Origin: Lithospermum erythrorhizon
Taxonomy: Eukaryota > Streptophyta > Magnoliopsida > Boraginales > Boraginaceae
Assembly (NCBI GenBank): GCA_019722365.1
Contig: JADFUC010001497.1
Span: forward strand, 124,001-188,000
Direction: 5' to 3'
Length of the DNA stretch: 64,000 bases
The notes below the pieces were generated by a model. It saw only the letters and a program-made list of their open reading frames with translations. It was not told the DNA's origin and did no database searches. The position numbers were made by a program, and so were the translations under genes. Shown here piece by piece: positions 12,692-25,205 of the stretch (positions are counted from its first letter, which is position 1; each line of letters opens with the position of its first letter).

Positions 12692-14102
12692 TATTATAGA
12701 TAAGTTTTAATTAGGATCTTATTTATGCATGTTTCCGCCTTATTTCGATACAAAAATACTAGGGGTAATTAATTATATTTCATTTAACACACTATAATGA
12801 GTAGTAAATAATACTAACCCTCGGATATTAAGTATTATTTGTATGGATTCTATTATAATTACACATCGCTCTCATAAATGTAAGCAAGTTAAAATAAAAT
12901 TAATAAATTTATATTAGTATAGACTTTCCCCGTCAGATAAATTTCAAGAACATGAAGAAATTATTTGAAACAACAAAAATAAAAGTATGGTAATTAATAT
13001 ATAGAGAATTATTTGAAACAACAATAATGATAGGAGCTCGAGAACAATTGTTTGACTTGCCCAATGCCGAGAAAGCTCAAGAACAAATAGCCTAACAATA
13101 ATGATAGTATGATACTATTGTCCTGTTGAAGTTGTGATGTTGAAGACGAACAATAGTTGCATGTGACTCTCGGATGCTATTAGTATATAATTATATTAAA
13201 TTTTATATTTTAGAGATTAGATGTGTTATGTGACTATATTTTTGCCTATTTTTTAGAGAGAAGAAATTTGTATCTTTTCATAATATGTATATTAATTTTA
13301 TTATTAGTATCATTTTCATACTGAAAGTTAATTTAATAATTAATAACGCTAAAACGAAATAAACACAACTCATATTTTTATAACGTGAGCATGTTGCCCT
13401 CCCTCCATTTAATTATCAAGTAATACCACCTTGTGCTTTTCTCTTTCTAATTTTTTTTTTTTTTTGATATTTTGATTTGAATTAAATAATTTGTACTATA
13501 AAATAGAACGTTCAAATAAAAACGAAGAAAGTAGTAATATCAATTGATGATTATCAATCATATTCATAAATTGCAAATAAATTGTCTATGCCAAAGTACA
13601 ATTTTTTAAAGAAAGGTGGAATAATATTGTCCTGAAAAAGTACTTCAATCATTCTTATCTGAATTACATTTTTTTTTATAGATACATAATTCAAATAAGA
13701 ATTTGGCACTTATATTTCCAATCTCCCTTATGCCCCATGCAAATGGAATACTAAGAAACCAGTGTTGTCCATGTATCTCTTCCCTTGTTTTTTGCCAACA
13801 ATGAAAAATCTAACCATCCAAACCTCCTTAAGTTTGCCTTAATTCAAAGTGTTTGTGTGTTGTTTATTCTTTCTCTTCATTGTACCAAACCTTTATTTCC
13901 CTATTTCCAATATGCACCCCACGTTATAGAAAAATAAACACCAAATATTGGTGAAATTATCTAATTTGTTTTATCTTAAACACAAAATTATTGAAGAATG
14001 ATTTCCCCCCCTCATACTTCTGTGTTTTATGTAATGCATTGATTTTATGATTGTCACCATTGATGTTTGCTTGTTAAGAACTAATGTTGGACTAGGTGTA
14101 TC
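12691..14102. other. Intergenic region upstream of the RopGEF gene
   Basis: AT-rich, without coding potential. 13399-13535 has CCCTCCCTCCATTT at its left and AAAACGAAGAAAG at its right and looks like a decayed Stowaway-type MITE. The last few hundred bases should contain the promoter and 5' UTR of the RopGEF gene; no single TATA box stands out. Confidence 0.5.
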
Positions 14103-16391
14103 ATGGTTAGGAAAGAAGCTGCCTTAAGGAAACTGAGATCATTCCAACGGTCAGGATCACTTAAACTTAAGAGGATGTTGGAGATTCCAGGGCGTCTTTC
14201 GCACAGTATAGTCCTTGATCATGGCAAAGAACCCATGGATGAAAAGCTCAGATTTCTAAGCCATGGAGGGAAATCTTCAGCGTTGGACGACCTTCATATA
14301 GGTAGCTACAATGCTGCTGTCGATAAACTGCCAGATTCGCGCCAGGCCAAGGATGAAAAGGGGCTTGGGAAAGACAAACAGCAATCTGGTAATGATTGTA
14401 CATAATGCTTCATAGCTACATTGTGTTAAATGATAGATAAAAGTAATATTTTCTTGAATTATGACATATCATTTTGTGGGTTGACTCAGATAACGAAATG
14501 ATGAAGGAAAGGTTTGCTAAACTGCTTTTAGGAGAAGATATGTCAGGTGGAGGGAAGGGTGTATCATCTGCTTTAGCTCTGTCAAATGCTATTACAAATC
14601 TTGCTGGTTAGTTTTTTTAACATATTCAAGAATCATTTTTCATTCCTTGAAATATAACATAACAATATATCTTTTTCTGTGAATGTTAATCAAATACAAG
14701 TACATGTTAATCAAATAGAACTATACAAGTAGTTAGGATCTTTCTATGATCATATCTCAGATGTCCACTTCATTTTGCTGGTGATTTTAATTATAGTAGG
14801 AAGGTTAGATTCTGACCTGTGACATATTTTCAGCTTCTGTTTTCGGAGAGCAATCGAAATTGGAGCCTATGTCTGCAGAAAGGAAAGCAAGGTGGAAAAA
14901 AGAAGTTGATTGGCTTTTGTCAGTCACAGATTACATTGTAGAGTTTATTCCTTCTTATCAAACATCAGAAGATGGAACGAGCATGGAGGTAAAATCTGAT
15001 ATCCACCCCCCTCCCCGGCTTCCCTCCTCTCTCCGTGTCTTTCTGTTGACCTTTCTGTTTATTATGCAGATAATGGTGACACAGCAAAGAAGAGATCTAC
15101 TAGTGAATATCCCCGCCTTGCGGAAACTTGATGCCATGCTAGTTGTAAGAAAATACATTCTTCCTTTCAAACATTTATTTAACAATCTTTTGTATAGCTG
15201 ATTCTTGTTCAACTGAAACATGTACAGAGCTGCCTAGATAACTTCACAGGAAATGATTTCTGGTATATATCTAAAGATGCCGAGGATTCAGAGAAAGGTG
15301 TTCAGATAATGGATAAATGGTGGCTCCCTACAGTTAAAGTTCCTCCAGAAGGACTATCAGAGGAATCAAGAAGAAACTTAGAAAACCAAAAGGAATGTGT
15401 AAACCAAGTACTAAAAGCATCTATGGCTATTAATGCTCAAATATTATCAGAAATGGAGATTCCAGACAGCTACATAGAGAGTTTACCCAAGGTATGAAAT
15501 CATCTTCCCATGTATGCCTCATAGAAACAACTGTAATAGAGTAAAATATTTTACAGACTTCAAAGTAATATTTTCCTGTAATGCAGAATGGTAGATCGAG
15601 TCTCGGTGACTCAGTCTATAAGAATATCACAGTTGACTTTTTTGATCCTGAACAATTCCTGTCAACCATGGATTTGTCATCAGACCACACAGTTCTTGAC
15701 CTTAAAGACAGAATTGAGGCGTCGATTACAATCTGGAAGAGGAAGATGAAAGACAAGGATATCAAGTCTACTTGGGGTTCAGCGATAAGTTTGGAGAAGA
15801 GGGAGCTCTTCGAAGAGAGAGCAGAAACAATTTTACTCCTCTTGAAATTACGCTTCCCTGACATTCCTCAATCTTCGCTTGACATTAGTAAAATCGAATA
15901 CAACAAAGTAAATAATCAATTACTTCATTTTGTTTTGTTAATTCACATTATTAAACATGTCAAATAAGTTCTGAACACAGAACTTTTTTCTGTTTCAGGA
16001 TGTTGGGCACTCAGTCCTGGAAAGCTATTCAAGAGTACTTGAGAGTTTGGCCAACACTGTCATGACTCGTATTGATGATGTCCTATATGCAGATGCCCTC
16101 GCTCAAGATCCTTCACTCGCAGTAGCTGCATGGAAACCTTCACCAAATTCAACACCATCTCCATGTCCAAGGAACTTAGCAGGTCATGATGATGAGGCGG
16201 TGACACCACCCACACCGAAATTGAGTGATTTTCTTGATTTGAGTATCGAGGAAGAAGATGCAGAGAAGAAAAAGGACTCAACAATTGAGCATCTGAGAAA
16301 GCAGAAAAAACTCTTAAAGTCTGCAACAAAAAGGTTCTTATACATTGACAAGATAGAGAATGGCCAAAGAAGTCCAGCTGATCGCCATTAA
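14103..16391 (+). CDS. Rop guanine nucleotide exchange factor (PRONE domain)
   Basis: Activates plant Rho GTPases (ROP/RAC) by exchanging GDP for GTP at the plasma membrane, acting in polar growth and receptor-kinase signalling. Seven exons join in frame: 14103-14388, 14490-14606, 14834-14988, 15070-15144, 15228-15491, 15587-15907, 15999-16391, giving 536 aa. Residues 1-95 are a basic, variable N-terminus. The PRONE domain runs from about residue 98 ([19 protein letters not shown]) to about 440, with [15 protein letters not shown], the conserved Trp pair in KWWLP (242-243) and [20 protein letters not shown]. The acidic, Lys-rich tail matches the variable C-terminus that autoinhibits several family members. 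All introns are GT-AG. The ATG chosen is the first in the open frame and gives the usual family length. Which RopGEF paralogue this is cannot be told from the sequence. Confidence 0.95.
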
Positions 16392-16900
16392 CGAAGGCTA
16401 TAGAATCAGAGCTAAGGAAGCCACAGAGCGAGGAAAGCATAAAATTGAAAGTAGCAAAGTGGACAGATTAGTAGATAACAAAAGAATAACGCAGTCGAAA
16501 GGCATTATATTTGTTGATATTGTAAATACTCCTTTGTAGTTTTTTGTGATTTATCTTCCATCATTTTCTACGGTTAGGAAGTACAAAACCAATGATCTTT
16601 CTTCTGAGTTGATTGGAATGATCTTGGTAGTATAATTGAATTCAGATTCTGTTCATTCTGTCATGATAAACTGCTGGATGAACTGTTTTGACAAACTGGT
16701 AATTTGTTTAATTCCTTAAAACAAGAGTTCCCATGCAAGAATGAAAATTTCCAGATAAATAAGTTGCTATTTTTCTTTCAAGCATCCTAGAAAATCAATG
16801 CTGGAAAAGAGCTGAAAGCATCAGTACTCTTGCTATACTAAGCCATTTATTCACTCAAGAAAATTAGACAACTGAGTTGTTACTAGAACCTGAAAATGGA
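16392..16900 (+). other. RopGEF 3' flank
   Basis: Probably the 3' UTR of the RopGEF gene followed by spacer. A TTTGTAGTTTTTTGTGA stretch near 16530 is the sort of T-rich sequence found near plant poly(A) sites, but no exact site can be assigned. Confidence 0.4.
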
Positions 16901-16919
16901 AACGAGATTGTGGTCTTGG

Positions 16920-17118
16920 CTATATGGAGAGCTCATCGCGAACCGGAAGTACTGCAGCATCAAACAGAAACCAAAATGTACCTTTAATTTTGTCATTCTC
17001 CCTATCTCATAGTTTTAATCACTTATGAAATGTTCTAGATTTAATGCATACCTGGAGCCGAGTGGCCATCAGTTTCATCTTCCTCGGTTTCTCGGATTAA
17101 ATCCTCGATCAAAGACAT
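16920..17118 (-). CDS. Possible two-exon micro-ORF of 32 aa, unrecognised
   Basis: On the minus strand an ATG at 17118 in AAAAATGTCT context opens an acidic reading frame of 22 codons (MSLIEDLIRETEEDETDG at its start). It ends at CCAG|GTATGC (17052). After an intron that ends CTGCAG, exon 2 (16951-16920) continues in phase as VLPVRDELSI and stops at TAG. Good splice sites and a maintained phase argue for a real exon pair. It could be a short peptide gene, the last exons of an isoform of the upstream PRORP1 gene, or chance. The sequence is not recognised. Confidence 0.25.
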
Positions 17119-17571
17119 TTTTACTGTTACATATGTACAAAATGGAGTATAAATTTGAAAATTATCACTTCTCTGGGCTACTTTCCTCTTCCAAAGGAGG
17201 GGGGAGGGCTAAAAAAGTACTTGAAAAGAAACATATAGCTTTAGAATTTACAACTATTATATCTTATTTAGGTTCGTTTATGATATAGAACTAGTTCTGA
17301 TACCAATACAATACAGTGCAAAAATGGCAGGTTGCTACATGGAAGTCCCGGTTTTGTGCCAATCTATGTTACACAAGAAGCTGTTTAGTCGCTAGTTTAG
17401 GTCATACAACGACAAAGTTTACTGTTTAGCCAAGATTTCCCTAAAATTACCACCTGAATAAAAACCCTAGCAAACAACTACAATGAGAAATTCTGCCAAA
17501 GGGTTTGTATAATCTCGTACTTGTCAAAATTGTTGCCACTTCCATTGTCTTCACCTTTAAATCAACAACCA

Positions 17572-20500
17572 TCATATTTGGAAATCAATTACACAACTTC
17601 CAAGTTCTTCAGCTGTCTTGAGTTCTTGAAGGATTGTAGGATGATCTGAATACATCGATGGCAGTACAATACTTTTAAGATCCTGATATATCTTTTTGGT
17701 CTCCCTTTTCTTATCATCTTTCTCAGAGTGCTCCTCCGATGGGGTTTCTGTAACCTCATTTTGAGAACTTGAGTCCGAAATCTCCTTCTTGCGTCGAGAG
17801 GTGTTGGACTCTGGTTGAGATAAGAAATTACAGGAACTTAGTAAGGTAATAAATGAAGAGGAGGCCATAAATCTTCATACATAATTATTTGCAAAAGGCA
17901 CTCTTCGGCCTCCACCTTGGGTGAATCCATCCAAGCAAAGAAAATCACTTGAAAAGATAAAATGAATACGGAGTAATAACTAGACACATGCTATATGGCT
18001 ATCACTGATAACTAAGGCAGTCTGTCAGTTTCCACATAGGCTACCTAGAAAACCCCTTAAACCAGAAATCAATCGAAGACTGTAGAAGCTTAATGAAATG
18101 TTACATTTGCACACAAACTTGTAAGTTATTTTGTTGATTTCTTAATACAAAAGTGCATTGTCCTCCATCAGGCAAAAGAGGAAAGAGAAGAAAATGAATC
18201 TCGGAGAGGAAAAGTTGAAAAGCAAGTCGTTGTCAGTATTATACAAAAGAGAAAAGGGAAACTGTTCCAAAGTAAAACTTGTTCAAAAAAGCAGAGTGAA
18301 ACAATCTTGCTGCCAATGTACAACAATTTGTATGGTTCAAGTACTAAATAGCTGGTCAATCACATGAACTAACAATGAACCAGATATGAAATAATATCAA
18401 ATGTAACTTCAATATTGTGTTCAACATTATAAAAAATGGAGGACGAGTGCAAAAGTTCTTGTTTTGATAGAAGACCAATAAGTCAATTTGGCACTGACCA
18501 TCTAAGCAGAACTATTAAATATGTCGTTTATGCTTTTGAAAGATAGCTATTACCTCGAGTTTTCACCGGTGTGTGAGCTCGAGTGATGCACAACCATGAC
18601 CGTTCCTCTTCAGACTCAAGTTCTGATACTACTGGAATATGCCAGTGTCCCTTCTCTGATTCCTGTTCAGGTGAGTGTCATTCTCGACAACTAACTAGAA
18701 CATTATAATTCATAGAAGAAAAAAGAGCACTAAAGATTTTCCTAATGAATATCCATTATACTTTTTTAAGGCAATCATCCATTCAGTTTACAGTTCAATT
18801 ACATGTCTAACCTGATTAAAAGGCAGGTACAACCGTCAAGCAGCACTAACCTGAATTACAACAGAACATGGAGGGGGCATGTGGAAAACAGGACCAGTTT
18901 CTGAAAAACTGAAACGCACCTGCCAATAGGGACAAAGCAACATAAACGCGATAAATGCACGTACAACTCAAAACTTTTTCAGACACGACACGTCCCCTCA
19001 TCTTCTATTTTTATTTTATTTTTTAAGTATCATCTTCTATGACGATACAAATGAACAGAAATATGCACAAAATATAGTCCAAGGCCTACTGGTATAATTT
19101 TATGTTTTCCAGCAACAAGTAAACCTGAAACATCAGCCCTTTGCTTTCCTTCCCTTTACGTAATTATTAATTATTATTTCGCTTCAAGCAAGACAATAGC
19201 AGTCTCACTGAAATTAAATGATGGTTATAATAGCTCAACTAACCTGATGCCTTTCCTTCCATTTAGGGAAAAAATCATTTCCTAGAAGTTGAAACAGATG
19301 ATCTCGCATCTCATCATTTGTCACAAGTAAGCATTTGCACTTTATAGCAGCATATAACCAATACCTGGAAACACAGGTTTATTCAGGTATCAAGTATCAA
19401 TTCGAATGTTTAGGAAACCAACAAAAAAAAATACTCTCCTCAACTCTTTTTTGGAAGGGATGTTTTATTGGGCACAAAGTTTTAAAAAAATCAAATTTAT
19501 CTCATACAAACATTTTATCTCCATTCGACCCTCACATTTGGTCAAAACAAGAATCTATTGTGGAGTTTAAAATGGACAAGATCCCTAATGAAAAGGGATG
19601 AAGGAATTAAGAAACTTGTAAGCGGTCAACAGAGAATGTCACTGAAACCAAACAATAATTGCCCTCACCAATCATCATTGGATCCTGTAGGTGTTGCATA
19701 GATGGCATCAGCAGTTTTCCATTTGTCTATCAGATTCTTATTCATAGGTTCATCCATTTTGTCTCCAGTAATACGCCTATTGTGCAAGATAATGAGGGGC
19801 CACTTTTTTGAGGGAAGCATCTGACGAATTCCATTCACAACAGCATTGACCTAGTATAAGATCATTGATTGAAAAGTGTTTAAGCTCTAATATTCCAAAA
19901 CACTTTTAAGATGATAGCTGGTACTAAAATACTAAATTACTTCAAGTACTATCTAAAAGTACCTTAGATGGCCTAAATCTTCTTTGGCTATAGATTCCAA
20001 CATTCGCTCCATCCACAACAGCTTCAAAAGGTCCATAATAATCAAGCCATTTCTACACTTCTCCATTTCACATAGTTAGACTTAGCACATGAAGTATGAA
20101 GCATTAAGTCACATAAATAGAAGATAAGTACCTTAAATTTCTGAAAGCTTGAGTTCTTCTCTCTCTGTTCAGCAATAGAAGCAACTGAGTTGGCGAAGTT
20201 TTCAGTTTCTACAGGATCAAGGTCAATGGTGACTAATTTTTCACCGCAGCATTTGCAAAAGCCATCAGATCCCACATATGACCGTGAAACAGTCCATTTT
20301 CCTTGACCCAGCCAACCCTGTCCATGCCACCCTCCACCACCATTTGCAATTGCTTCCATTATAATGCTTTGCTTCCATTTTTTTTTCCCTACTTTGGAAG
20401 CTGCTTTGCTCTTAAACCACGTCTCTATTGCATCTGCCGTGGAAGGTGAGACCTGTCTTACACTCGTTCTTAGCTTATGCAGCAGATAGTAGACCTTATC

Positions 20501-21961
20501 ACCTCTACCAGCTTCTATACTCACTCTTAAGAGTGCCGCTAGTTCGGGCTCCTCCGGATATACACCATGCTCCAGCATATGTTCCTCGACAAGGAATGCC
20601 TTCTCGACATTACCATTTCCACAAAACACTGATAAAGCTGGACCATAAGATCTCAATCTAGGATTTATTCCTAATTCCTTCATCTGATTTACCATATTAA
20701 ATGCTGTATCTCCATCTCCTAGTGACATTGCCATTCTGGCTACAGATGTCAATGTAGCTTCATTCATAGGTACATTTTCCAAACGCATATTCTCATAGAT
20801 TTCAAGACCCCTCTCCAATGCATATCTCTTGACATCTTCACTTATTTCAATTCCATGATTCCCTTGAACATTTCCAACATCTTTAGTATTGGAACTATTC
20901 CTTTTGCTCTTCATGAGCTGAACCAAAGTCTCTAAAGATTGAGAATAATCCTCCCCAGCCCCATCAGAAAATTCAGTGTGGTCTTTTACTACTCTTAACT
21001 CCAAGCCCTTAGCCTCTTCAAATACTTTACTTAAACTGCCATTCATGTTCAACTCACCATCGGATTTCCTCGTATGCACTTTATTACCAGTCATCACTAG
21101 AACACTTGACTCATTTCTAACAGTAGTGCTCTCTATCGAGCCACTTTCTTGCACATTATCCATCCTATCTCCCAACGACTCCTTATCCCCGTCTACCAGA
21201 TTCAAACTCCTAGCTCTACTTCCACTCCTCGCTGGCTGAACAACACCAGTAGCAGCAGAAGAACAAAGATACAAAAGAACACCAAAATGGTACTGCCCCA
21301 TCTTTACACCCTCACTTCTAGCCAAATCATATAGCCTTATCGCCCCCATTACATCCCCCTTCTTCGAGCACATATCAAGTCCAGCCCTCAACATATTCCC
21401 TGGAGCCTCGGCCATACTTTTCTTAGACCCCTTCTCCATTCCCTCCCCTCCCACCACTCTACCACCACCACCATTCTTCAACTGTTCAACTTTCCTCTCA
21501 TTATCACCTTCCAACCCTCTACTCCTACCTCTATTTCTCGCTAAATTACCACCCCTCGAATCACTCTTTTCATATCTATTTAAAGAATTCAACTTACTCT
21601 TAGCATATCTATCTTTCAATATCACTTTTTTCTCTACATTTTCAACATTCACATCATTATTCAATGAATTTTCAATAAAGATCCTATCTTTTAGTCTATT
21701 AGAAGATAACCCAGAACCATTTTTGCAATTAGTTTCATAATTCAAAACATTTCTTGAAATTATATTTTTTGGCAAAGATGACATTTTTTCCAAGTGAGTA
21801 GAATTTACACATAGTACATTTTTTCTTGTGTTGCTATTGGATAATAGAGAGGGAGTAAAGTGGAAGTTGAAGGTGTTTAGACATGAAGACTTACAGTTAG
21901 TTAAGGATAAGAGTTGATGATGAAGTTCTTGAAGAGGTTTAAGGGTGATGGACAAGGCCAT
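17572..21961 (-). CDS. PRORP1: Proteinaceous RNase P (PRORP1 type, organellar)
   Basis: Protein-only RNase P that removes 5' leaders of tRNA precursors in mitochondria and chloroplasts. Seven exons, high to low: 21961-20132, 20052-19963, 19850-19669, 19364-19244, 18919-18851, 18662-18554, 17810-17572; 879 aa, all introns GT-AG and in phase. Residues 1-180 are a transit-peptide-like, Ser/Asn/Lys-rich region. PPR helices follow, interrupted by a long low-complexity insert and resuming at about 400-540. The zinc site is C569, C572, H772 and C789. The NYN nuclease domain has D624 (VDGANVG), D699-D700 (SNDDW), D718 and D722 (TNDEMRD). Spacing between these residues equals that in Arabidopsis PRORP1, but the protein is about 300 residues longer, at both ends. 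The Met at 21961 starts MALSITLKP; an upstream in-frame Met at 22021 gives a poorer transit peptide. Confidence 0.95.
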
Positions 21962-22021
21962 GTGTGTAGTTTTGTAAAAATGTAGTTTGGTATTTATAGT
22001 ACAATCATATTGACAATGCAA

Positions 22022-23202
22022 TGAATATTATTATGTTTGTCTTTATTTATTGGATTGTTTATGGAAAAAAGTATTTTATTAATACAATCATTAATTGTAC
22101 AATTTTCAAGGAGAGAGAAAATTTAAAAATTTATCAACCAATAAAAAAAATGTTATGAGACAAAACAAACTTCAATGCAAAAAGTTTTTTGCATTGATAA
22201 ATGAGACAATCACTTATAATAACAAACGAAATTTTTTTACTATATCACTTAAATAGAGACGGAATGAATATTTTAATTGTAATCTAAAAATGAATGAAAA
22301 AAAACTCATTTTTATAACAATCTTTTTTAATTCATGAATGGAAGCAAATCTAACATTTTGAAAAAAAATTGGAGACAAAATCAAATGAAATTTAAATACA
22401 TTTTCATTTGAATTGTATATGAATAAATACCAGATATTTTTTTTAAGTTTTGAATATTCATTAATCTTCAATTCACATTTGAATATTTATATAAATAATT
22501 AGTTCATTGATATAAATATTAAAATTCAATTTTGAACTCAAATGTAAAATATATAAATATTGAATTAAATTTGAAAAGTATTGAAACGGATTCGAACTCA
22601 ATTTTATTATTAAAACACAAGACTTATAAAAAGAAACAAGATTGGGTTCGAATCTCATGTAGGAGAACGAGTTAAGAATTATAAGTTTGATAATATTCGT
22701 TTCGAATCCATCTTGCCTCATCGAAACAACCTTCAATGTGCAATTAGTGAGCTCTCTCCATATTATAACATAAGGTTGTAAACGAACCGAACATTATTAG
22801 GGTTCGGTTCGGTTAGAGTTCGAACGAACTCAAAATTTTGAAAAAAAATAATTATAAATGTATGTAATTCGAATCGAATCGAATCGAACCTTTAGGCTTC
22901 AAATCGAATTCAATCGAACCTAAAATTGATGTTCGAGCTCGGTTCGAATCGAACTTTTGGAATCGAACGTTCAGGATCTTTTACGAGCCTACTCGCACCA
23001 CGTTGTTTTGTGTTCTCTCTTCTTTGTTAGTCTTTTTTTAAAATAGTATATTCTAAGTGTTATGCACACACTAATTTTCAAATTTACCTACAATGATCTT
23101 GATGGTCCTTCAATGTAAATATGAATGACCACTAGAGACGTGGGGGTAGCATTCCAATGAATATTCTGGATGTTGAAGTGTGCTTTGTTAAATATCAAAA
23201 GG
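22022..23202. other. PRORP1 upstream region and AT-rich spacer
   Basis: The part next to 22021 should carry the PRORP1 promoter. From 22200 on the sequence is AT-rich and non-coding. 22649-22660 (GGGTTCGAATCT) resembles a tRNA B box, but no A box or tRNA fold accompanies it, so it may be a SINE remnant. Confidence 0.45.
22772..22995. mobile_element. Small GGTTCGG/TCGAATCGAA-rich element, hAT-like
   Basis: Repeated GTTCGGTTCGGTT and ATCGAATCGAATCGAA words lie between TAAGGTTGTAAACGAACC (left) and GATCTTTTACGAGCCTA (right, roughly the inverse). The layout is like the better preserved element at 40226-41054. No target duplication is visible, so the limits are approximate. Confidence 0.4.
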
Positions 23203-24126
23203 AAGACTGTTATAACGGAAGCTATTCAAGAATTAAGTGATCAGAACTTAGAAAGTAAAAACACATAGATTTTTACGTAGTCTCCCTAACAACTTGTTAG
23301 GACTACTCCACGGGCTCCAAGCCATAAAATCTTCACTATAATCGAAGGTTACAATTACAGATCTTGAGCTAACTTAGCTCTCAGATGTGTAGATCACTTT
23401 TAGGACATTTCATATTCCTAGAATGGGAATTACAAGACTTAACTGAAATTGTTGAAGTAATGCTACTAAGAGTCTTACAATGTCTCAAGCTATTTGGTAT
23501 AGGAAATAACCTATATACATATGTCATATATATAGGCCAAGACACTAGAAAAATTCTTCTAGTCTTCTGATGTGGTATACATTCAAGTCAATTTCAACAA
23601 ATCTTCATTGACGACTCCTCCACGTGAGGTTAGATAAGCAAACTTCCTCCAATCGAATGCTTTCGAGAATAATCGCCAGATGTACAAGATGTACTCAATG
23701 TACCGAGTGTGCAGAGATCGTAGAATGCATAGATGTGTCCAGATGAACACCCAGAAGAGATAGACAATGCTAAGCTGCACCTCCACCTCACATATTTCCC
23801 TGTCACCGGGCAAGTGTACAAACCCAAATGAGCAAGTCCAAACGTCGTTGAACCTTGCCCCTGCGGAAACCCTCTTCACCGTTTGTCGATATCCCAAAGC
23901 TAACCATATCAACACCACATGAAGACCAAAATGGGAACTAGTGAATACCAAAGCATGTCTGCCTTCTATCCAACTAGAGCGAACACATCAAGTGTATCAC
24001 CCTCCCTCAGGCCCTGCTCCAAGCAACAAATGACACATGAGAATCGAGCTACCGTGCAACCAACAACAATTGCCCAACTCATCTTCATAGTCGTACCACA
24101 TATTAAGGTACCTCAACCGTAACTCT

Positions 24127-24444
24127 CTAAGGACATCTCGAGCTACTCCGTGATGTTCCATGAAATCCTTGAAGCCACTGAAGTATCACGCCACTAAAAA
24201 TGAGTAGAAGTGCCCTCATCCGACTCACTACTGACTCAGATTCTGCTCCACCTGGCTTCCTAACATCATACAAAGCGAGGTCAGAAAATACAAAACAATG
24301 CCATACATTGTATCTAATAAAAAGTTCCACGCCTATACCACTCAGAAGTACATCCGAACCTATAAATAGACAACAACCCTTCACCTTCTTCTCAAAAGCT
24401 GAAACTCTCATCTTCATCTCCTTCTTAGGACACACGGTGCACAT
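24127..24444 (-). other. Open frame of 105 codons inside the small LTR element, unrecognised
   Basis: This is the longest minus-strand frame in the interior, in the sense orientation of the element. It begins with a Cys/Lys-rich segment and has a hydrophobic stretch. No retroviral-type motif or known domain is seen. It may be a fragment of a captured transcript or chance. Confidence 0.2.
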
Positions 24445-25131
24445 CTCACAGGTCTAAGTCGCATCGGTGTCGGATGTGTGACTCTCAGCAATCAAAGCCA
24501 TGTCCTCTTCGAAATGCATACCACAGTCGGCAATGGCGGCGGTACCACTCGAGACTCCTCTGTTGCACCTGCCTCCTCTTGGGACATACCAGACCCAAAT
24601 CCATACAATAACACACACCAGTCTCCCTCGGACACATCATCGGACTACTGAAGAACTACTTCTCCGATGTATCACAACCTTTACTAGTATTAGCATCTAG
24701 TATATCATGAACGTCCAATCTAAGACTATGTGACAACATGCTACTATGGATAGCAGAACTAACCTCTTCCAGAGTCGCAGATCTGAACAATTCCTCCTCG
24801 CAGTGACCTTCTTCAACTTTCATATCTTTCACCACTCATCTTCCAGATTCTAAATCCCAAGGTTTGATAGCCAAGCTCTGATACCAGTTTGTTATAACGG
24901 AAGCTATCCAGACGAGAATTAAGTGATAAGAACTTAGAAAGTAAGAACACAAAAGATTTTTACGTGGTCTCCCTAACAACTTGTTAGGACTACTCCACGG
25001 GCTCCAAGCCACAAAATCTTCACTATAATCGGAGGTTACAATTACAGATCTTGAGCTAACTTAGCTCTCAGATGTGTAGATCACTATACCCAGACAAATA
25101 AAATCACAGTCTAGTCTTCTAGTCTTCCGAT

Positions 25132-25136
<5 letters not shown>

Positions 25137-25168
<32 letters not shown>

Positions 25169-25182
25169 TATATATATATATA
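25137..25182. repeat. (TA)n microsatellite in the 5' LTR
   Basis: Some twenty TA units interrupted once by GC, within the LTR at 24890-25200 and much shorter in the other LTR. Confidence 0.85.
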
Positions 25183-25205
25183 TTCAAGTCAATTTCAACA
25201 AAGAC

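Larger units (their letters stand above)
23208..25200 (-). mobile_element. Small non-autonomous LTR retrotransposon
   Basis: Direct repeats at 23208-23599 and 24890-25200 begin TGTTATAACGGAAGCTAT and end AATTTCAACA on the + strand. They share the LTR body (CTCCCTAACAACTTGTTAGG, CACGGGCTCCAAGCCA). Both ends are flanked by AAGAC (23203-23207 and 25201-25205), a 5-bp target duplication. On the minus strand TGGTATCAGAGCTTGG, complementary to initiator tRNA-Met, lies next to the LTR at 24890-25200; this makes that copy the 5' LTR and fixes the orientation. The 1.3-kb interior has no gag, protease or polymerase, so the element depends on enzymes from elsewhere. The higher LTR contains an expanded (TA)n tract. 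Confidence 0.88.

Noticed and set aside
20976..21334. Plus-strand ORFs opposite PRORP1 exon 1
   Set aside because: Shadows of the long minus-strand coding exon; no protein-like features of their own.
22019..22021. Upstream in-frame ATG as start of PRORP1
   Set aside because: It adds 20 residues that do not look like the start of a transit peptide; the Met at 21961 (MALSITLKP) does.
22640..22740. tRNA gene suggested by GGGTTCGAATCT
   Set aside because: No A box at proper distance and no cloverleaf; at most a SINE remnant.
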